NCBI RefSeq assembly: GCF_028372415.1
Contig: NC_092878.1
Location: 28,378,903 to 28,442,902 of the forward strand
Origin: Notamacropus eugenii
Lineage: Eukaryota > Chordata > Mammalia > Diprotodontia > Macropodidae
Direction: 5' to 3'
DNA: 64,000 nucleotides
Of the stretch, positions 11,090-21,864 are shown piece after piece. The notes beneath the pieces are model-generated. The model had not been told where the DNA came from. It was given only the letters and a program-made list of their open reading frames with translations, and did not search any database. Position numbers and translations under genes: made by a program. Every line of letters begins with the position of its first letter. Position 1 is the first letter of the stretch.

Positions 11090-11260
11090 GAGATTGACCT
11101 GGGAGCCCCTCGATCTAATCCTAGCCTAGCCACTTACTACCTGTGTGTCCTTGGACACGTCATCTCTCCTTTTCTAGCTTCACTTTTCTCCAATGAAAAA
11201 GGAGTCATTGAATTAGAGGACCCTTGAAGTCCCTGCTGACTTTAATGTTGACTGTCCTTG
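11090..11260 (+). mobile_element. MIR-like SINE
   Basis: Core TACCTGTGTGTCCTTGGACA and the terminal GAGGACCCTTGAAGTCCCT block are present. Confidence 0.65.
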
Positions 11261-11499
11261 TTATTAAATAATACTTTGGAAACATTTTCCCTCCTCTTTT
11301 GTCCTTTTGTCATTCTCTTGATAATTATTTAATCCTATAAAAAGATGGAGGGGGTAGTGGTGGTAAGGAGATCATATAATTATCATTTGTGAGCCCTGTG
11401 CACAGATTTCAATAAGCTTGGAAGCTATCAGGCTCTGGGTCTGCTTGCAGGATCCATAAGGTGATTGGCAGGCACTTTCTGAGCTGAGTCCGGTGTTAC

Positions 11500-12090
11500 A
11501 GAGGCAGCCGGTGGTGCAGTGGATAGAGTGGTGGGCATGGCAGCGGGAAGACCTCAGTTCGAATGTGGTCTTGGACATGTATTAGTTGTATGACCCTGCG
11601 TAAGTCACTTAGCCTGTTTGCTTCAGTTTTCTCAGCTATAAGATGGGGATCATAGCAGCACCTACCTCTCAGGGTTGTTATGAGGATCAGATGAGATAAC
11701 ATTGATTTTTTTAAAAGCCTCTTATGTAATAGATGCTATAATGTGCTTATTTCCCCTCCCTTCTTCTCCTTAGCACAGCAACTGGTACATAGTAGATATT
11801 GTACAAATACTTATCCGTCTCTTCCCTTCCTTTTCCTTTCCTTTTCTTCCCTCCATCCTGGGTCATCCCAAGGGCCTTCCTATTAATGTTCAACACACAC
11901 ACACACACCAGGATTTGTTCATTGTTGAAAGAGTAGTATGGTCTACTCTTACCTTAGACACTTAATAACTCAATTTCCTCATCTGGAAAATGGGGATAAT
12001 AATGGCACCTACCTCGTAGGGTTGTCGTGAGGATCAAATAAAGTCATGGATACAAAAGGCTTTGTGACTTTAAAGAACTATGGAATTGTC
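11500..12090 (+). mobile_element. two THER/MIR-type SINE copies
   Basis: First copy 11500-11745 has the full tRNA-like head (GGTGGTGCAGTGGATAGAGT) and core. Second copy 11935-12090 is 5'-truncated. Both share AGGGTTGT(T/C)(A/G)TGAGGATCA after the core, a 3' module typical of this subfamily. A short (CA)n and an L2-like piece lie between them. Confidence 0.75.
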
Positions 12091-12157
12091 ACTCCATCTC
12101 CCCAGTCCAGGGCCCCACTCTTCATAGGTCCAAGTACCAACTGAGGGGTAATATCTT

Positions 12158-12850
12158 TCAGTCAATAACTATTTATTAAGCACCATACTAAGTGGTTGTG
12201 TTTTGTCCTTTGTTTTCAGAGTATCGATGACCTCATGAATGATGTCTTGACTCATGAGTGAATTACATTTAAGTGAGGCAGAGCTGTGCAAAGTCATCAG
12301 CCTCACTTTCTCTTCCAGAGTCACCAAGGTCCCCAGTGGCAAGGCAAAAGTCAGGACAATTGGACAACTGGTAATGGCTGGGGATGCCGTGGATGACCTT
12401 GGCATTTTCAGTGTCTTACCAAGAACTAAGCATTCCCTAGCACCTGGTTCAGTTGTGTCATGGTCTTTGGAACAAATTGTTCTCATTCACCCATTCTGTT
12501 AAGGAAAGTCTTCATGTGATTGGAGTAGACATCCCCCTCACTCATTGATGGATCTGAGACCTGTCAGCTACCTTCAGCCTGGCTTAGCATGTCCAACGAG
12601 ACAGTTTTACTGGGGTATGGCCACTGTGCATGCCACAGCTTCTTGGAGCCACAGGTGAGAGTTGGGTGAAAGGTGGATGTATAGCCCTGGAAAGGCTCAG
12701 CAAGTCCTCACACCAGAAGAACTAGTCTTCTTGAAAGACCTCATACATCCCCTACCCTGAGTACAAGGCAAAACACAGTCCCTGCACTCACAGTCTAATG
12801 GGGAAAATAGCTTGCAAACAACTAAGTACAAACAAGCTATGTCAGGAACC
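12158..12850. repeat. type A repeat split by another element
   Basis: The head CAATAACTATTTATTAAGC ends near 12190 and the next part (CACAGTCCCTGCACTCACAG, TCTAATGGGG) resumes near 12770, so the element between was inserted into it. Confidence 0.6.
12190..12740 (-). mobile_element. unassigned ~0.5-kb repeat (family B), copy 1
   Basis: Homologous to 29308-29800: both contain TTGGAGTAGACATCCCCCT and CTTGGAGCCACA near the right end. Its left end (TTTGTCCTTTGTTTTCAGAG, AAGTGAGGCAGAGCTGTGCA, AGTCATCAGCCTCACTTTC) is also shared with the SINE at 42005-42305. The GTCCTT(T/C)GTTTTC terminus is the inverted 3' end of the LINE at 17608-18445. The orientation is inferred from that. Confidence 0.55.
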
Positions 12851-13820
12851 ACACTCCTCTGCCTTTTTTTCCTTCTCAATTCCTTGGGTGTCTCTGATGG
12901 ATAGATGACTTCTTGAGTTTCTCCAGTTCTAAGGTTCAATGTTTAGATGGGGGCAGGCATCCTCTGAGCATCATCTTGGAGCTCCTCCTCTTACCTCTCT
13001 GCTGTTATATGGATGGAGTCCATCTAACCTAGAATTCTCTCCATCTTCAATGTAAATCCTTCACAACCCATCTCACTCCCTATGTTCATAGTTCACAGAA
13101 TCATTCTCCTTCTAGTAACATTAGGTAAGTAGTTCAAGGTCATGCCGCCAATATGCCAGGACTTGATCTTGGCTACAAGTCCAGGACCCTTCCCAGGGTG
13201 CCACCATGCCTTTCAGTAACTAACTTCAAACCACATAAATTTTTCCTTTCTCTAAATTCCCCTATAGCTTAAGAATCTAAACCACATGACCACATACTTG
13301 CTTAGGCAACTTTTACTCTATCTTGGTTCAGGAAACCCCAGGTTCATTTCACCTCTGCCACTCACTGCTTTCATGACTATACTCTGAAAAACAAACAACC
13401 GTAATAACCAAAGAAACCTTATCCTCTGGAGCCCCAGTCCCCTCAGCTATAACATGAAGATCCTAATAGTGATACAGCCCTCCTCACAGGATCATTGCTG
13501 ATTCAGCTCTGTTGAGGCAGGGTTTGGACACTCCTAGTCACTGGTAAGCTCATTGCTCAGATGAGTTCCACCATATAATATTTTTTCTCTGTTCTGGGAA
13601 GCAGTACAAAAGAATCTCTAATTCTCTCTATTTAAAAAAAAAATTATGAGTCCTTAGATAGAAATAGAACTCTAGAAAAAACATCTCAGCATTAAATCTT
13701 TCTTCTCTGGGATGTTACCACACAATTGTCTCCTCCCTCAATTAGTAAGAGCCTATTGTTATCACTATTTATGAAGACAAGCTAAAATATATGATTTATA
13801 AAGCATTTAGTTGTTGGCTC
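12850..13820. other. no gene recognised
   Basis: No coding signal and no confident repeat. Part of 13090-13200 has MIR-like traces (TAGTTCAAGGTCATGCC, CCAGGACTTGATCTTGG). Confidence 0.3.
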
Positions 13821-13821
13821 A

Positions 13822-13875
13822 TGTGTTCGGTTTTTTCAGTTGTGTCTGACTCTTTGTGACCCTCCACTTGTCCTC
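13822..13875 (-). mobile_element. marsupial SINE tail, truncated
   Basis: TTTTTTCAGTTGTGTCTGAC followed by TCTTTGTGACCC is the inverted BovB/RTE-type SINE tail. The rest of the element is missing. Confidence 0.6.
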
Positions 13876-14620
13876 CTCTCTCTCCCTTAGCAGCTGTCTT
13901 AGCTGTGAAGGGCCTCTCTTGGCCGCCCCTTCTCCATCTCTGTACATCTTCTGTCCCCATCAGAAGTCAGGTCCCTCCTCCAGTTGAGCCCAGCCTGGAC
14001 TCACTCTCACTAGCTTCTTCTCAAACTGTCTCGTCACCAAAGGGTTAAACGCTAGGTGATGAATTCTTCGGTCGTGGTAAGTCTTAAAACAGAACAAATG
14101 TTTACGTCAAGAGCCACTGTTAGACAAGCCTTTTGCAAACCTTAAAGTGACCTTTTAGTAATATTATTAGAGTACTGGGTACCAGGAAGACAAGGGCATT
14201 GAAAGAACTGTGGAGAGCCTCATGATCCTGTCTCCAGCTGATTCTTCCTCCTGGCACCTTTCCAATTCCAGAGAAGTTTGCTTCAGATGTTCTGTGAAAT
14301 CACAGAGATGTTGGTTGTGTAAACGCAGAACAAGTGGATTTATTATAATGTATTCCTTTTATATCTTCCAATCTCCATGTTTAACAGGGATGTTCCCTCT
14401 GTTCAGAAATATCTTACTGATGTTGTCAGATTTTGGAGGGCGTAACCAGGAGCTGAACTAAAGTTACCTGGAGTGATGTCCCTCCTAACTCTAGACATCC
14501 AGCTTGGCTTTACTAAATAGGGAAAGCAAAACACGTGGTGGGTGTGGGTGCAGATATGTCTTAACATTCAGCCCATTGAAGGTGTCCTATATACAGTTTA
14601 GTAAACAAACCATTCCCTCC
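13876..14620. other. no gene recognised
   Basis: Unassigned DNA, mildly pyrimidine-rich at its left. Open frames are short and show no splice context. Confidence 0.3.
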
Positions 14621-14629
14621 CTTGATCTT

Positions 14630-14775
14630 GTGTCTCCTTTTTTCCTCTGCTTGTTCCCCCTTCCTTTCCCTAGTTGCTTCTGCTTTTACCTGATCCCCCT
14701 TTCCTTCCCTTCTTCATCCTTGATTTTCCCTCTTCCTTCCTCCGCTTCCTTTTTCTCTGGTTTTCCCCAGACTTT
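14630..14775. repeat. polypyrimidine tract
   Basis: About 145 bp of imperfect CCTT/TTCC-rich sequence on the plus strand. Confidence 0.8.
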
Positions 14776-14854
14776 TTGATTCTCTACCAAAAAAATAAGG
14801 TTCCATTCTCTTGTATTTGAGAAAGCTAGTAGACAAGGCAGAAAAGGAGTTCTT

Positions 14855-15125
14855 TAACAAAACAGATGCTTATCCATTGGGGAATGGTTAAATAGTTTGT
14901 GGCGCCTGAGTGGACTGAAATGTTGCCATCCTGTAAGAAATGATACTCTTAATCTATGAGTCTGTGATGAATATGATAAAGACAGAGAAGCCTGGAAAGA
15001 CTTATATGAACTAATGCAAAGTGACAGAAGCAGAAACAGGTTAATGATGTACACAAAGGCTGCAACAATGCAAATGGAAAGAACAAACAAAAACCAATGG
15101 AAACCCAATGCTGTGAGATTATCAT
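14855..15125 (+). mobile_element. old L1 3' end
   Basis: Resembles the older L1 copy at 57342-58082: ATGCTTATCCATTGGGGAAT, AAAGACTTATATGAACTAATG and CAAATGGAAAGAACAA. Confidence 0.65.
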
Positions 15126-15275
15126 GACCAACTTGGTCCCGTTCGAGGAGACAGACAAACAGAGAGAGTGAGACAGAGAGAGTGAGAGGTACAGACAACA
15201 ACATAGAGACAAAGAGAAGAGACAGGGACAGAAAAAGATGGATAGGGAGACACATGGGTGGATGGAGGGACAGTT

Positions 15276-15368
15276 AGAAAGATAGATAGATGATAGATGA
15301 TAGATAGATTGATAGATAGATAGACAGGTAGATAGATAGATAGACAGGTAGACAGGTAGATAGATAGA
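15276..15368. repeat. (GATA)n microsatellite
   Basis: GATA units with GACAGGTA and GATGATA interruptions, about 90 bp, flanked on the left by GACAGAGAGA-rich sequence from about 15150. Confidence 0.95.
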
Positions 15369-15384
15369 GGAACAGTCAGACATA

Positions 15385-15570
15385 GATAACACACATAATT
15401 TATTAAGCATTTATGTTTCAGGAATTGGTCCAACAAATTCAAGCAAGAAAGTTTATCCTTTGAGCAAGTGCAATAATTCTTGTTCTGAAGGAGATCATCT
15501 AACGGGGAAAGACAACACATAAAAAGGTGCTGGAAATGGGGGTGGGAGTTGGGGTGCAAGGGGGAGGGAG
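15385..15570. repeat. type A repeat, 5' part
   Basis: ATTTATTAAGCATTTATGTTTC and GAAGGAGATCATCTAACGGG are the head and the second block of the repeat. Purine-rich sequence without a gene follows to 15830. Confidence 0.5.
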
Positions 15571-16027
15571 GCTTGATGTAGATAGGAATGACTGGGAAGT
15601 GGAAAACCACCTGATTCCTGGCAAGATAAGGTGAAATCTCACTTAGGAAAACCAGGTATCCCAGAGGCAGTCTAAGGGGCTGGGGTGGGGGACTAAGGGG
15701 ACGGGGGAAGGCAGACAGGGGGAGGTGGGAGGAGATGAGGATGATGACCAGAATGAAGGTATCATGGTATAGAGAAGACACTTCTCCTTTCATCTTCCTT
15801 GCAAATGTGGGAATTTCAGGTGTGTAACACTGCACATAATGTCAGACTTTTAAAAAATATTGCTAGTTTTACTGAAGTATTTTTTGTTCTTGGTTATAAA
15901 TTGATTTCTGGGAGGGAAAGGGGGAATAATACTTGGAAAATGTAGGTGATATCAATAGAAGTATCTCTTTTTTTAAACCTGAAAAAATAAAAATCAATAA
16001 AAATCAAAGACAGTTTCCTTTAAATTA

Positions 16028-16105
16028 AAAAAAAATGGTAAGAAGAGGAGGAGTGAGGAGGAGAGAGGAGGGAGGGGAGGGGAAGGAAGGGATGGAGAAA
16101 AGGGG
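16028..16105. repeat. polypurine tract
   Basis: Imperfect (GAGGAG)n and (GGGAAG)n following a short A run. Confidence 0.85.
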
Positions 16106-16207
16106 TACCATTCTCTGAACTTCGTATCCCATTACCTCTATTGCTACACTCACCACTCTACCAAAATTGTTCTCCCAAAAGTCATTAATGACCTACAAAT
16201 TACAATT

Positions 16208-16360
16208 AGTGAGGTACTCTTATTATCCCCATTTTCCAGATGAGGAAACTGAGACCCAGAGAGTTTAAGTGACTTATCCACAGTCACACAGCTAACAAGT
16301 GGGATCCAGACCCACATTTTCAAGCTGCTTCTATGACATCTCCAACCACCTGGCACCTCA
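16208..16360 (-). mobile_element. THER/MIR-like SINE
   Basis: Antisense core: ATTATCCCCATTTTCCAGATG, then GAGGAAACTGAGACCCAGAG, then AGTCACACAGCTAACAAGTG. Confidence 0.8.
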
Positions 16361-16477
16361 AACTTTACATGCCCAAATGACTTATTGGCACCACCATCTG
16401 CTCAAACTTCCGTATTTGTAATCTTGGGATTATCATTATTCTCTCTCCTCATCACGTCTAACATTCCCATGAATGTC

Positions 16478-16950
16478 CCATTTTTTAAGAATATATATTT
16501 ATTTTAGTTTCCTACATTCACTTTTTTAAGATTATGAGTTCCAAATTTTTTCTCCCTCTTTCACCTAGATGGCAAGCAATCCTACACAGGCTATACATGT
16601 ACAATCATTTTAAACATATTTCCGTATTAGTCATGTTGTGAAAGAAGAATCAGAACAAAAGAGAAAAATGATGAGAAAGAAAAAACAAAACAAGAAAGCA
16701 AATAGGCTGCTTTAATCTGCATGCAGACTCCATAGTTCTTTCTCGGGATGTGAATAGTATTTTCCATCATGAATCTTTTGGAATTGTCTTAACTGTCTTA
16801 AATCATTGTATTGCTGAGATGAGCTAAGTCTATCAAAGTTGATCACTGTAGTGTTGTTATTACTGTGTACAATATTCTCCTGGTTCTTCTCACTTCAATA
16901 GGCATCAGTTCATGTAGGTCTTTTCAGGTTTTTCTGAAATCTGCAAAGTT
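16478..16950 (-). mobile_element. 5'-truncated L1 3' end
   Basis: Antisense marsupial L1 3' end: left edge is the inverted A-rich tail, followed by AGACTCCATAGTTCTTTCTC, TTTGGAATTGTCTTAACTG and GCATCAGTTCATGTAGGTC. The copy stops within the last part of ORF2. Confidence 0.8.
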
Positions 16951-16969
16951 TATTGACATATAAGAGTAT

Positions 16970-17170
16970 GACAAAATAAGAAAAGAAATGTAGAATGATG
17001 TCAGATTGAGGAGGGCATTGAATGCCAGGCAAAGGCATTTGAATTTTACTCAGGAGGTAGTAGAGTTACTGAAGACTTTTTAAAAGCTTTTTTGGCCATA
17101 TTGGTACATAAGAAAGTTAGTTTTAGAATGTTATGCAACGTGGATTGACTGAAGAATGGAGAGGAAGTGG
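16970..17170. repeat. type A repeat, 3' part
   Basis: AGGGCATTGAATGCCAGGCAA followed by GAGGTAGTAGAGTTACTGA matches the later blocks of the repeat seen at 21480-21600. Confidence 0.5.
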
Positions 17171-17440
17171 GAAAACCTGTTAGGGGGTCCTTACTCAGGA
17201 CCTGTGTTAGAGTGCTAGCCTTGGGAATGTTTAGCTTACAAAAGAGAGGACTAATGTGGGACTGTGTTTTTCTTGACCATGCCCATTGTCATGGGTTTCG
17301 GTTTTCTTGCTTTCTCAATGTGTATAGTGGTGGGGTGTGTATGTATGGGGTGTGGAGAATAGGATGTAAAAGGGAGAGAATTCAGAATTGAAAATAAAAT
17401 GGAATTAAGAAAAAAAATAATGAAAAAGCGCTTACAGGGG
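17170..17440. other. unassigned, probably retro-derived
   Basis: Ends in AAAATAAAATGGAATTAAG and an A-rich run, which suggests the 3' end of an old retro-insertion. No family is assigned. Confidence 0.3.
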
Positions 17441-17605
17441 ACAGAACAAGAGACTACATTTATACAATGCTTTATGTATATATTATCTCATTTGACCCTC
17501 CACAGTGAGGAGGGTGCTATTATTATCATCCCCAATGACAGAAGAAGAAAATGAGGTAGAAAGAGGGTGACTTGTCCCATCTCACCTAGTTACTCAGCTA
17601 GTAGT
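17440..17605 (-). mobile_element. THER/MIR-like SINE
   Basis: Antisense pattern TATATATTATCTCATTTGACCC, then TATTATTATCATCCCCA, then a decayed core ending GCTAGTAGTACACA. Confidence 0.65.
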
Positions 17606-17607
17606 AC

Positions 17608-18445
17608 ACAAATGGAGAAGTTTTGAACGCTGTGGATAAGTTCACTTGCCTTGGTAGTATACTTTCCCGGGATGTACACGTTGACAATGAGGTTGATGCA
17701 CGCATTGCCAGAGCTAGCTCAGTGTTTGGGAGGCTCCGAAGAAAAGTTTGGGAGAGAAGAGGTATTAGACTGTTTACCAAACTGAAGGTCTACAGAGCCG
17801 TCATGCTGACCTTATTGTTATATGCTTGTGAAACATGGACAGTCTACCAATGCCATGCTAGGAAACTGAATCATTTCCATTTGAACTGTCTTAGGAAGAT
17901 TCTTAAGATCAGCTGGCAGGATAAGGTACCAGACACTGAGATCCTTGCTAGAATTAAACTGCCAAACATTCAAACTATGCTTCAGAGAGCACAACTCCGA
18001 TGGGCTGGCCATGTTGTTCGAATGCAAAATGTATGCTTGCCAAAAAGACTATTTCATGGAGAACTCGCATGGGGCAGGAGATTACATGGTGGTCAAAAGA
18101 AGTGATACAAGGACACCCTCAAGGTCTCTGTCAAGAACTTTGGATTTGACTGTGCAACATGGGAGACACTGGCACAGGACTGCTCAGCATGGCATGCCCA
18201 CATCAGAAAGGGCGCTGTGCTCTTTGAGCAAAGTAGAATTGAGACAGCACAAAGTAAACGCAGGATGCGCAAATTTGGGATATCCACCCCAAATTTTCCC
18301 ATGGACTATCAGTGCCCAACCTGTAGTAGAGCATTCTGAGCTCGTATTGGTCTGATCAGCCACAGTCGGACACACTGAATTTCACTGTATCGTGGTGATG
18401 TCATTTTGGTCCTCTTTGAAGACAAAGGACTTCAGCCATAACCAT
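17608..18445 (+). mobile_element. 3' fragment of a jockey-like LINE with a zinc finger
   Basis: About 160 codons are open from 17610, starting NGEVLNAVDKFTCLGS. They continue through FGRLRRKVWERRGIR, KVYRAVMLTLLLYACETW, NHFHLNCLRKILKISW and QLRWAGHVVRM. This is the conserved C-terminal region found in many animal non-LTR proteins annotated as jockey-like or endonuclease-reverse transcriptase. A one-base shift follows near 18105. The 3' end encodes QCPTCSRAF, then a TGA, then ARIGLISHSRTH, a C2H2 finger with C-x2-C and H-x3-H. The element ends GTCATTTTGGTCCTCTTTG near 18445. Reverse transcriptase and endonuclease domains are absent, so the copy is 5'-truncated and dead. The clade cannot be fixed by eye. 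Confidence 0.8.
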
Positions 18446-18870
18446 GAGATTCAGGATTTAAGGTCCACGTCTGACACTCTCATTCTTGGTGCTACCTAGT
18501 TGCCTGATAGCTGTCCTTGATCATGTGAAGAGGGATTAGATTTGTTCCCTTTGGGTTCTGAAGGCAATGGGCAGCGAGCAGTGGCAGAGAAACAGATTTC
18601 AGCTCACTATGAGGAAAAGCTTCTGAATGACAAGAGCTCTCCAAAATTAGAAAGTGCTGCGGGAAATAGTGAGATTCTCCTTACTAGAAATCTTGAAGTA
18701 CAGGCTAAATGCCCACTTCTTGAGAACACTGCGGAAGGAATTTTTTTTAGTTAGGGACCTTCTACAGGAAGCCTTTCCTCACCCCTAAATGCTAGTGCCT
18801 TTCCTCTCTTATCTCCAATTTATTCTGTCCCTATCTTACCCATCCATAGTTGTTTACATGTTGTCTGTTA
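18445..18870. other. no gene recognised
   Basis: Unassigned. The last 100 bp may be an extension of the following L2. Confidence 0.3.
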
Positions 18871-18990
18871 GAACACAAGCTTCATAAGAGCAGGGAATGT
18901 CTTTTATCTCTCTTTGTATCCCCAGCACATAGTACAGTGCCTAGTATGCAGTAGGTGCTTAATATATGCATGTTGACTATTGACTAAGGT
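18870..18990 (+). mobile_element. L2 3' end
   Basis: AGCTTCATAAGAGCAGGGAA, TTTGTATCCCCAGCACATAG and CAGTAGGTGCTTAATATATG are the standard L2 terminal blocks. Confidence 0.85.
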
Positions 18991-19127
18991 ATAAGCTAGC
19001 CCAGTTGAGTCTTCCAGTTCTAAGATCTTGCTATTCTGTACCATATCTAAAGTCTGAAACTCAGTGCTCTCTATACATGTGTAATTTTTTTTTGTCTAGA
19101 GTTGTCTGTATTTTATAGATGTGGGGC

Positions 19128-19384
19128 TCTACAGAGGCAGTAAGGTGATGCATGGGATAGAGCACTGGGCCTGGAGTCAGGAAGACCTGAGTTCAACTCC
19201 AGCCTCAGACAATTGCTATCTGGGTGACTGTGGACAGGTCACTTAACCCTGTTTGCCTTAGTTTTCTCAAGTGTAAAATGAGCTAAAGAAAGACGTGGCA
19301 AAGTAGTCTGATATCTTTGCCAAGAAAAAAAAACCCAAATGGAGTCATGAAGAGTTGGACACAGCTCAAAAATGACTGAACAAC
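19128..19384 (+). mobile_element. marsupial tRNA-derived SINE, near full length
   Basis: Head AGAGGCAGTAAGGTGATGC, then GAGCACTGGGCCTGGAGTCA, box B GAGTTCAACTCC, and tail GAGTTGGACACAGCTCAAA with AATGACTGAACAAC at the end. Confidence 0.9.
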
Positions 19385-19739
19385 TTTAATCAAATGATAT
19401 TTTGTTTTAAAATAATAGTCATCAGTCAACACATTTTTTCAGTTTATCCTGGTAAACCTTTATACTAATTAGTAAGAGAAATTGATGGCAATAGAAATCT
19501 TTTCTACTCATATGCCTTTTTTATCAACTTGACCTGAGTTACTAGCAGTTATTTTCTAAGATCCCATACATCACTGAAACTCCAATCTCATCAATTTGGG
19601 TAGTCCCTCCAAGAGTACAGATCAGAACCTATATCAATATTCTTGTGACATTCTTGGCTAAATCCTTCCAATAATTTCTCCATAGAGGATCTACTTAGTA
19701 TTCCAATAATTTCTTGAGTAGTAATTTTGTCTCATCAGC

Positions 19740-20010
19740 TGTACTGTAAGCTCCTGGGGGAGTTTACAAACACTGAGCTCACATCTTTTTTCTTGTATCC
19801 TATTCAACCCTAGCACAATGCTGGATGCAGCCATTCAATAAACATTTAGTATGTGCCTATTATGTGCTAGGGACTGTGCCCAGGCACTCTGAGGGTTGAA
19901 AGAATTGAAACAGGAACAAGTAGTCCTTTCCCTCAAGAAACTCAAAGTCTAGTGAATAATCCATCAATAAATACTTGGTCAATTGAGTATAAAGAGAGCT
20001 GAACTAAATG
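19740..20010 (+). repeat. L2 3' end joined to type A repeat head
   Basis: CTGTAAGCTCCTGGGGGAGT to CCCTAGCACAATGCTGGATG is L2. From about 19835 ATAAACATTTAGTATGTGCC and TGTGCTAGGGACTGTGCCCA begin a type A copy. Confidence 0.6.
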
Positions 20011-20109
20011 ACAGACTGAGACGTACAGTGAACCTCTTCATTTTGGTTCCCTGAGGACTCTTTGTACATATACCAGCAGAGTTGAGTATCAGGAGCTGCC
20101 ATCTCCCAG

Positions 20110-20190
20110 ATAGTATATTTATATTATATTATATATAATATATTATTTTTATATAGCATTTATATAATATACATTATATTTATGTAGCAC
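20110..20190. repeat. AT-rich low-complexity tract
   Basis: Imperfect TATAATATTATAT repeats. Confidence 0.8.
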
Positions 20191-20324
20191 GTTCAAGATT
20201 TTCAAAGCACTTTTCATTTATTACCTCAGTTGCTTTTGATGTCCTAGCTTGTGGAGACTGTCTCTACCATGGGATGGGGGAAAGGCAGGACACTGTGCTC
20301 TCCTTTATTACTGTAAGATCATCA

Positions 20325-20490
20325 GTTTAGAGCTGGAAAGGACTGCAGAAGTCAGTCAGTCCAATTCCCTCATTTTATAAATGAAAAACTGAGACTCAAA
20401 GAGGTTAATGACTTGCCCAAGGTCAAACATGGAGCAAAAATCAAGATTCAGACCCAGGTCCTTTGATTCCAAACCTAGCACATTTTCCAT
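20325..20490 (-). mobile_element. MIR-like SINE
   Basis: Antisense AGAGCTGGAAAGGACTGCAG, AACTGAGACTCAAAGAGGTT and GACTTGCCCAAGGTCAAACA. Confidence 0.75.
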
Positions 20491-20589
20491 TTACCATAAA
20501 ATGTGACCACCATAGTAGGGCCTGTCTCATACCTTGAATCCAATTTAATTTAATTCCAATTCAATTTAATTACTCAAATAAATTTATAA

Positions 20590-21047
20590 TGCAATTTAAT
20601 TCAATTATTCAACAAACATGTATTGAGGGCCTACTACGTGCCAGGCACCATGCTAGGCAATGACAAAGATGAAAATGAGGTGTTTCCTATCTTCAAGGAG
20701 TTCACATTCTACGGGTAGGAAACAATATGTATACAGATAAGTAGGTACAATTGATGGTGAAATACCCTTTGTCTCACCACAGAATGTTCACACATAGACA
20801 AGCTCATCAAGTCAACATGCATTTATTAAGCACCAACTATGTGCCAGGTACATGCCTCAGTTTCCTCAACTGTAAAATGAGGACAATGATAGGCACCTGC
20901 ATCCCAGTGTTGTTGTGAAGATCAAATGAGATAATGTTAAGCACTGGGGATACAAAGAAAGGCAAAAAAAAAAAAAAAAAATGAACAGCCCCTCCTCTCA
21001 GGGAGCTCAAAGTCTAATGAGGGAGACAAGATTATGTACAAACCAGG

Positions 21048-21113
<66 letters not shown>

Positions 21114-21780
21114 AATTGTCTCTCTTTCTATCTCTCTGTGTGTCTCTGTCTCTCTGTGTTTGTCTGTCTCTTTTCCTCCCTCTCTCTTTCTATATCTAAC
21201 TTGTTTACACACACACACATACAAAATAAATAAACTGGAAATAATTCCAGAAAGAGGGCACTAAGATTAAGCTTCTGGTAGTAGGTGGTATTTTAGCTGA
21301 AACCTGAAGGGAGCCAGGAGATGGAGATAAGGATAGAGTTTCAGGCATGGGGGACAGACAGTGAGAATGCATGGAGTTTGGAGACAGATAGTCTTGTGCA
21401 AGGACCATCTGGGAGACCAATATCTCTGGATTTCCAAATTCATGAAGGGGAGTGGGTGTAAGAAAACTAGAAAGGCAGCAAGGGTCTTAAAAGTCAAACA
21501 GAGGATTTTCAGTTTGATCCTGGAGGTAATATGTAACCACTGGAATTTATTTGAATGGGAGTGACTTGGTCACACCTGTGTTTTAGGAAACTCAACCTGA
21601 CAGCTGAGTAGAAGATGAAGTAGAGTGGGAAGAGACTTGTGGCGGACAGATTAACTAGCTGGTTATTGCAATAATCCACATATGAATTGATGAGGGCATG
21701 GATCAGGGCGGTGGCAGTGTCAGAAGAGAGGAGGGGACACATACAAGAGATGTTTTACTTGGTCTATGCTTACTTGTTAC
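20590..21780. repeat. two type A repeat copies, the second long
   Basis: First copy about 20590-20760 (GCCTACTACGTGCCAGGCAC). Second copy starts near 20818 (TTTATTAAGCACCAACTATG), is broken by a SINE fragment at about 20848-20938, and continues as AAGCACTGGGGATACAAAG to about 21780. This long copy shows the order of blocks: head, CAGGGAGCTCAAAGTCTAATG, GGTGGTATTTTAGCTGAAAC, CCACTGGAATTTATTTGAAT, and GTTATTGCAATAATCCACAT. It has no long open frame. The family is not named here. Confidence 0.6.
21052..21109. repeat. (CT)n microsatellite
   Basis: About 29 uninterrupted CT units inside type A, followed by CT-rich imperfect sequence to 21200. Confidence 0.95.
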
Positions 21781-21864
21781 AAGAGAAGATCTTATCGGGG
21801 ATGGGAAAGTCATTGAGAAGTGAGTAACATTAAAAAGGTAAAAGGACAAAAGCTAACTAACCCA

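Noticed and set aside
14854-15410. Overlapping minus-strand frames rich in S and L
   Set aside because: Antisense of an L1 3' end plus microsatellite.
15122-15835. Minus-strand open frame of 237 codons with YLSIYLST-like repeats
   Set aside because: It reads through the GATA microsatellite and purine-rich DNA. Simple repeats with no stops in one frame create it.
20958-20981. A run that could be a poly(A) tail
   Set aside because: It lies inside type A where other copies have an A-rich GGCAAAA stretch; no TSD or poly(A) signal.
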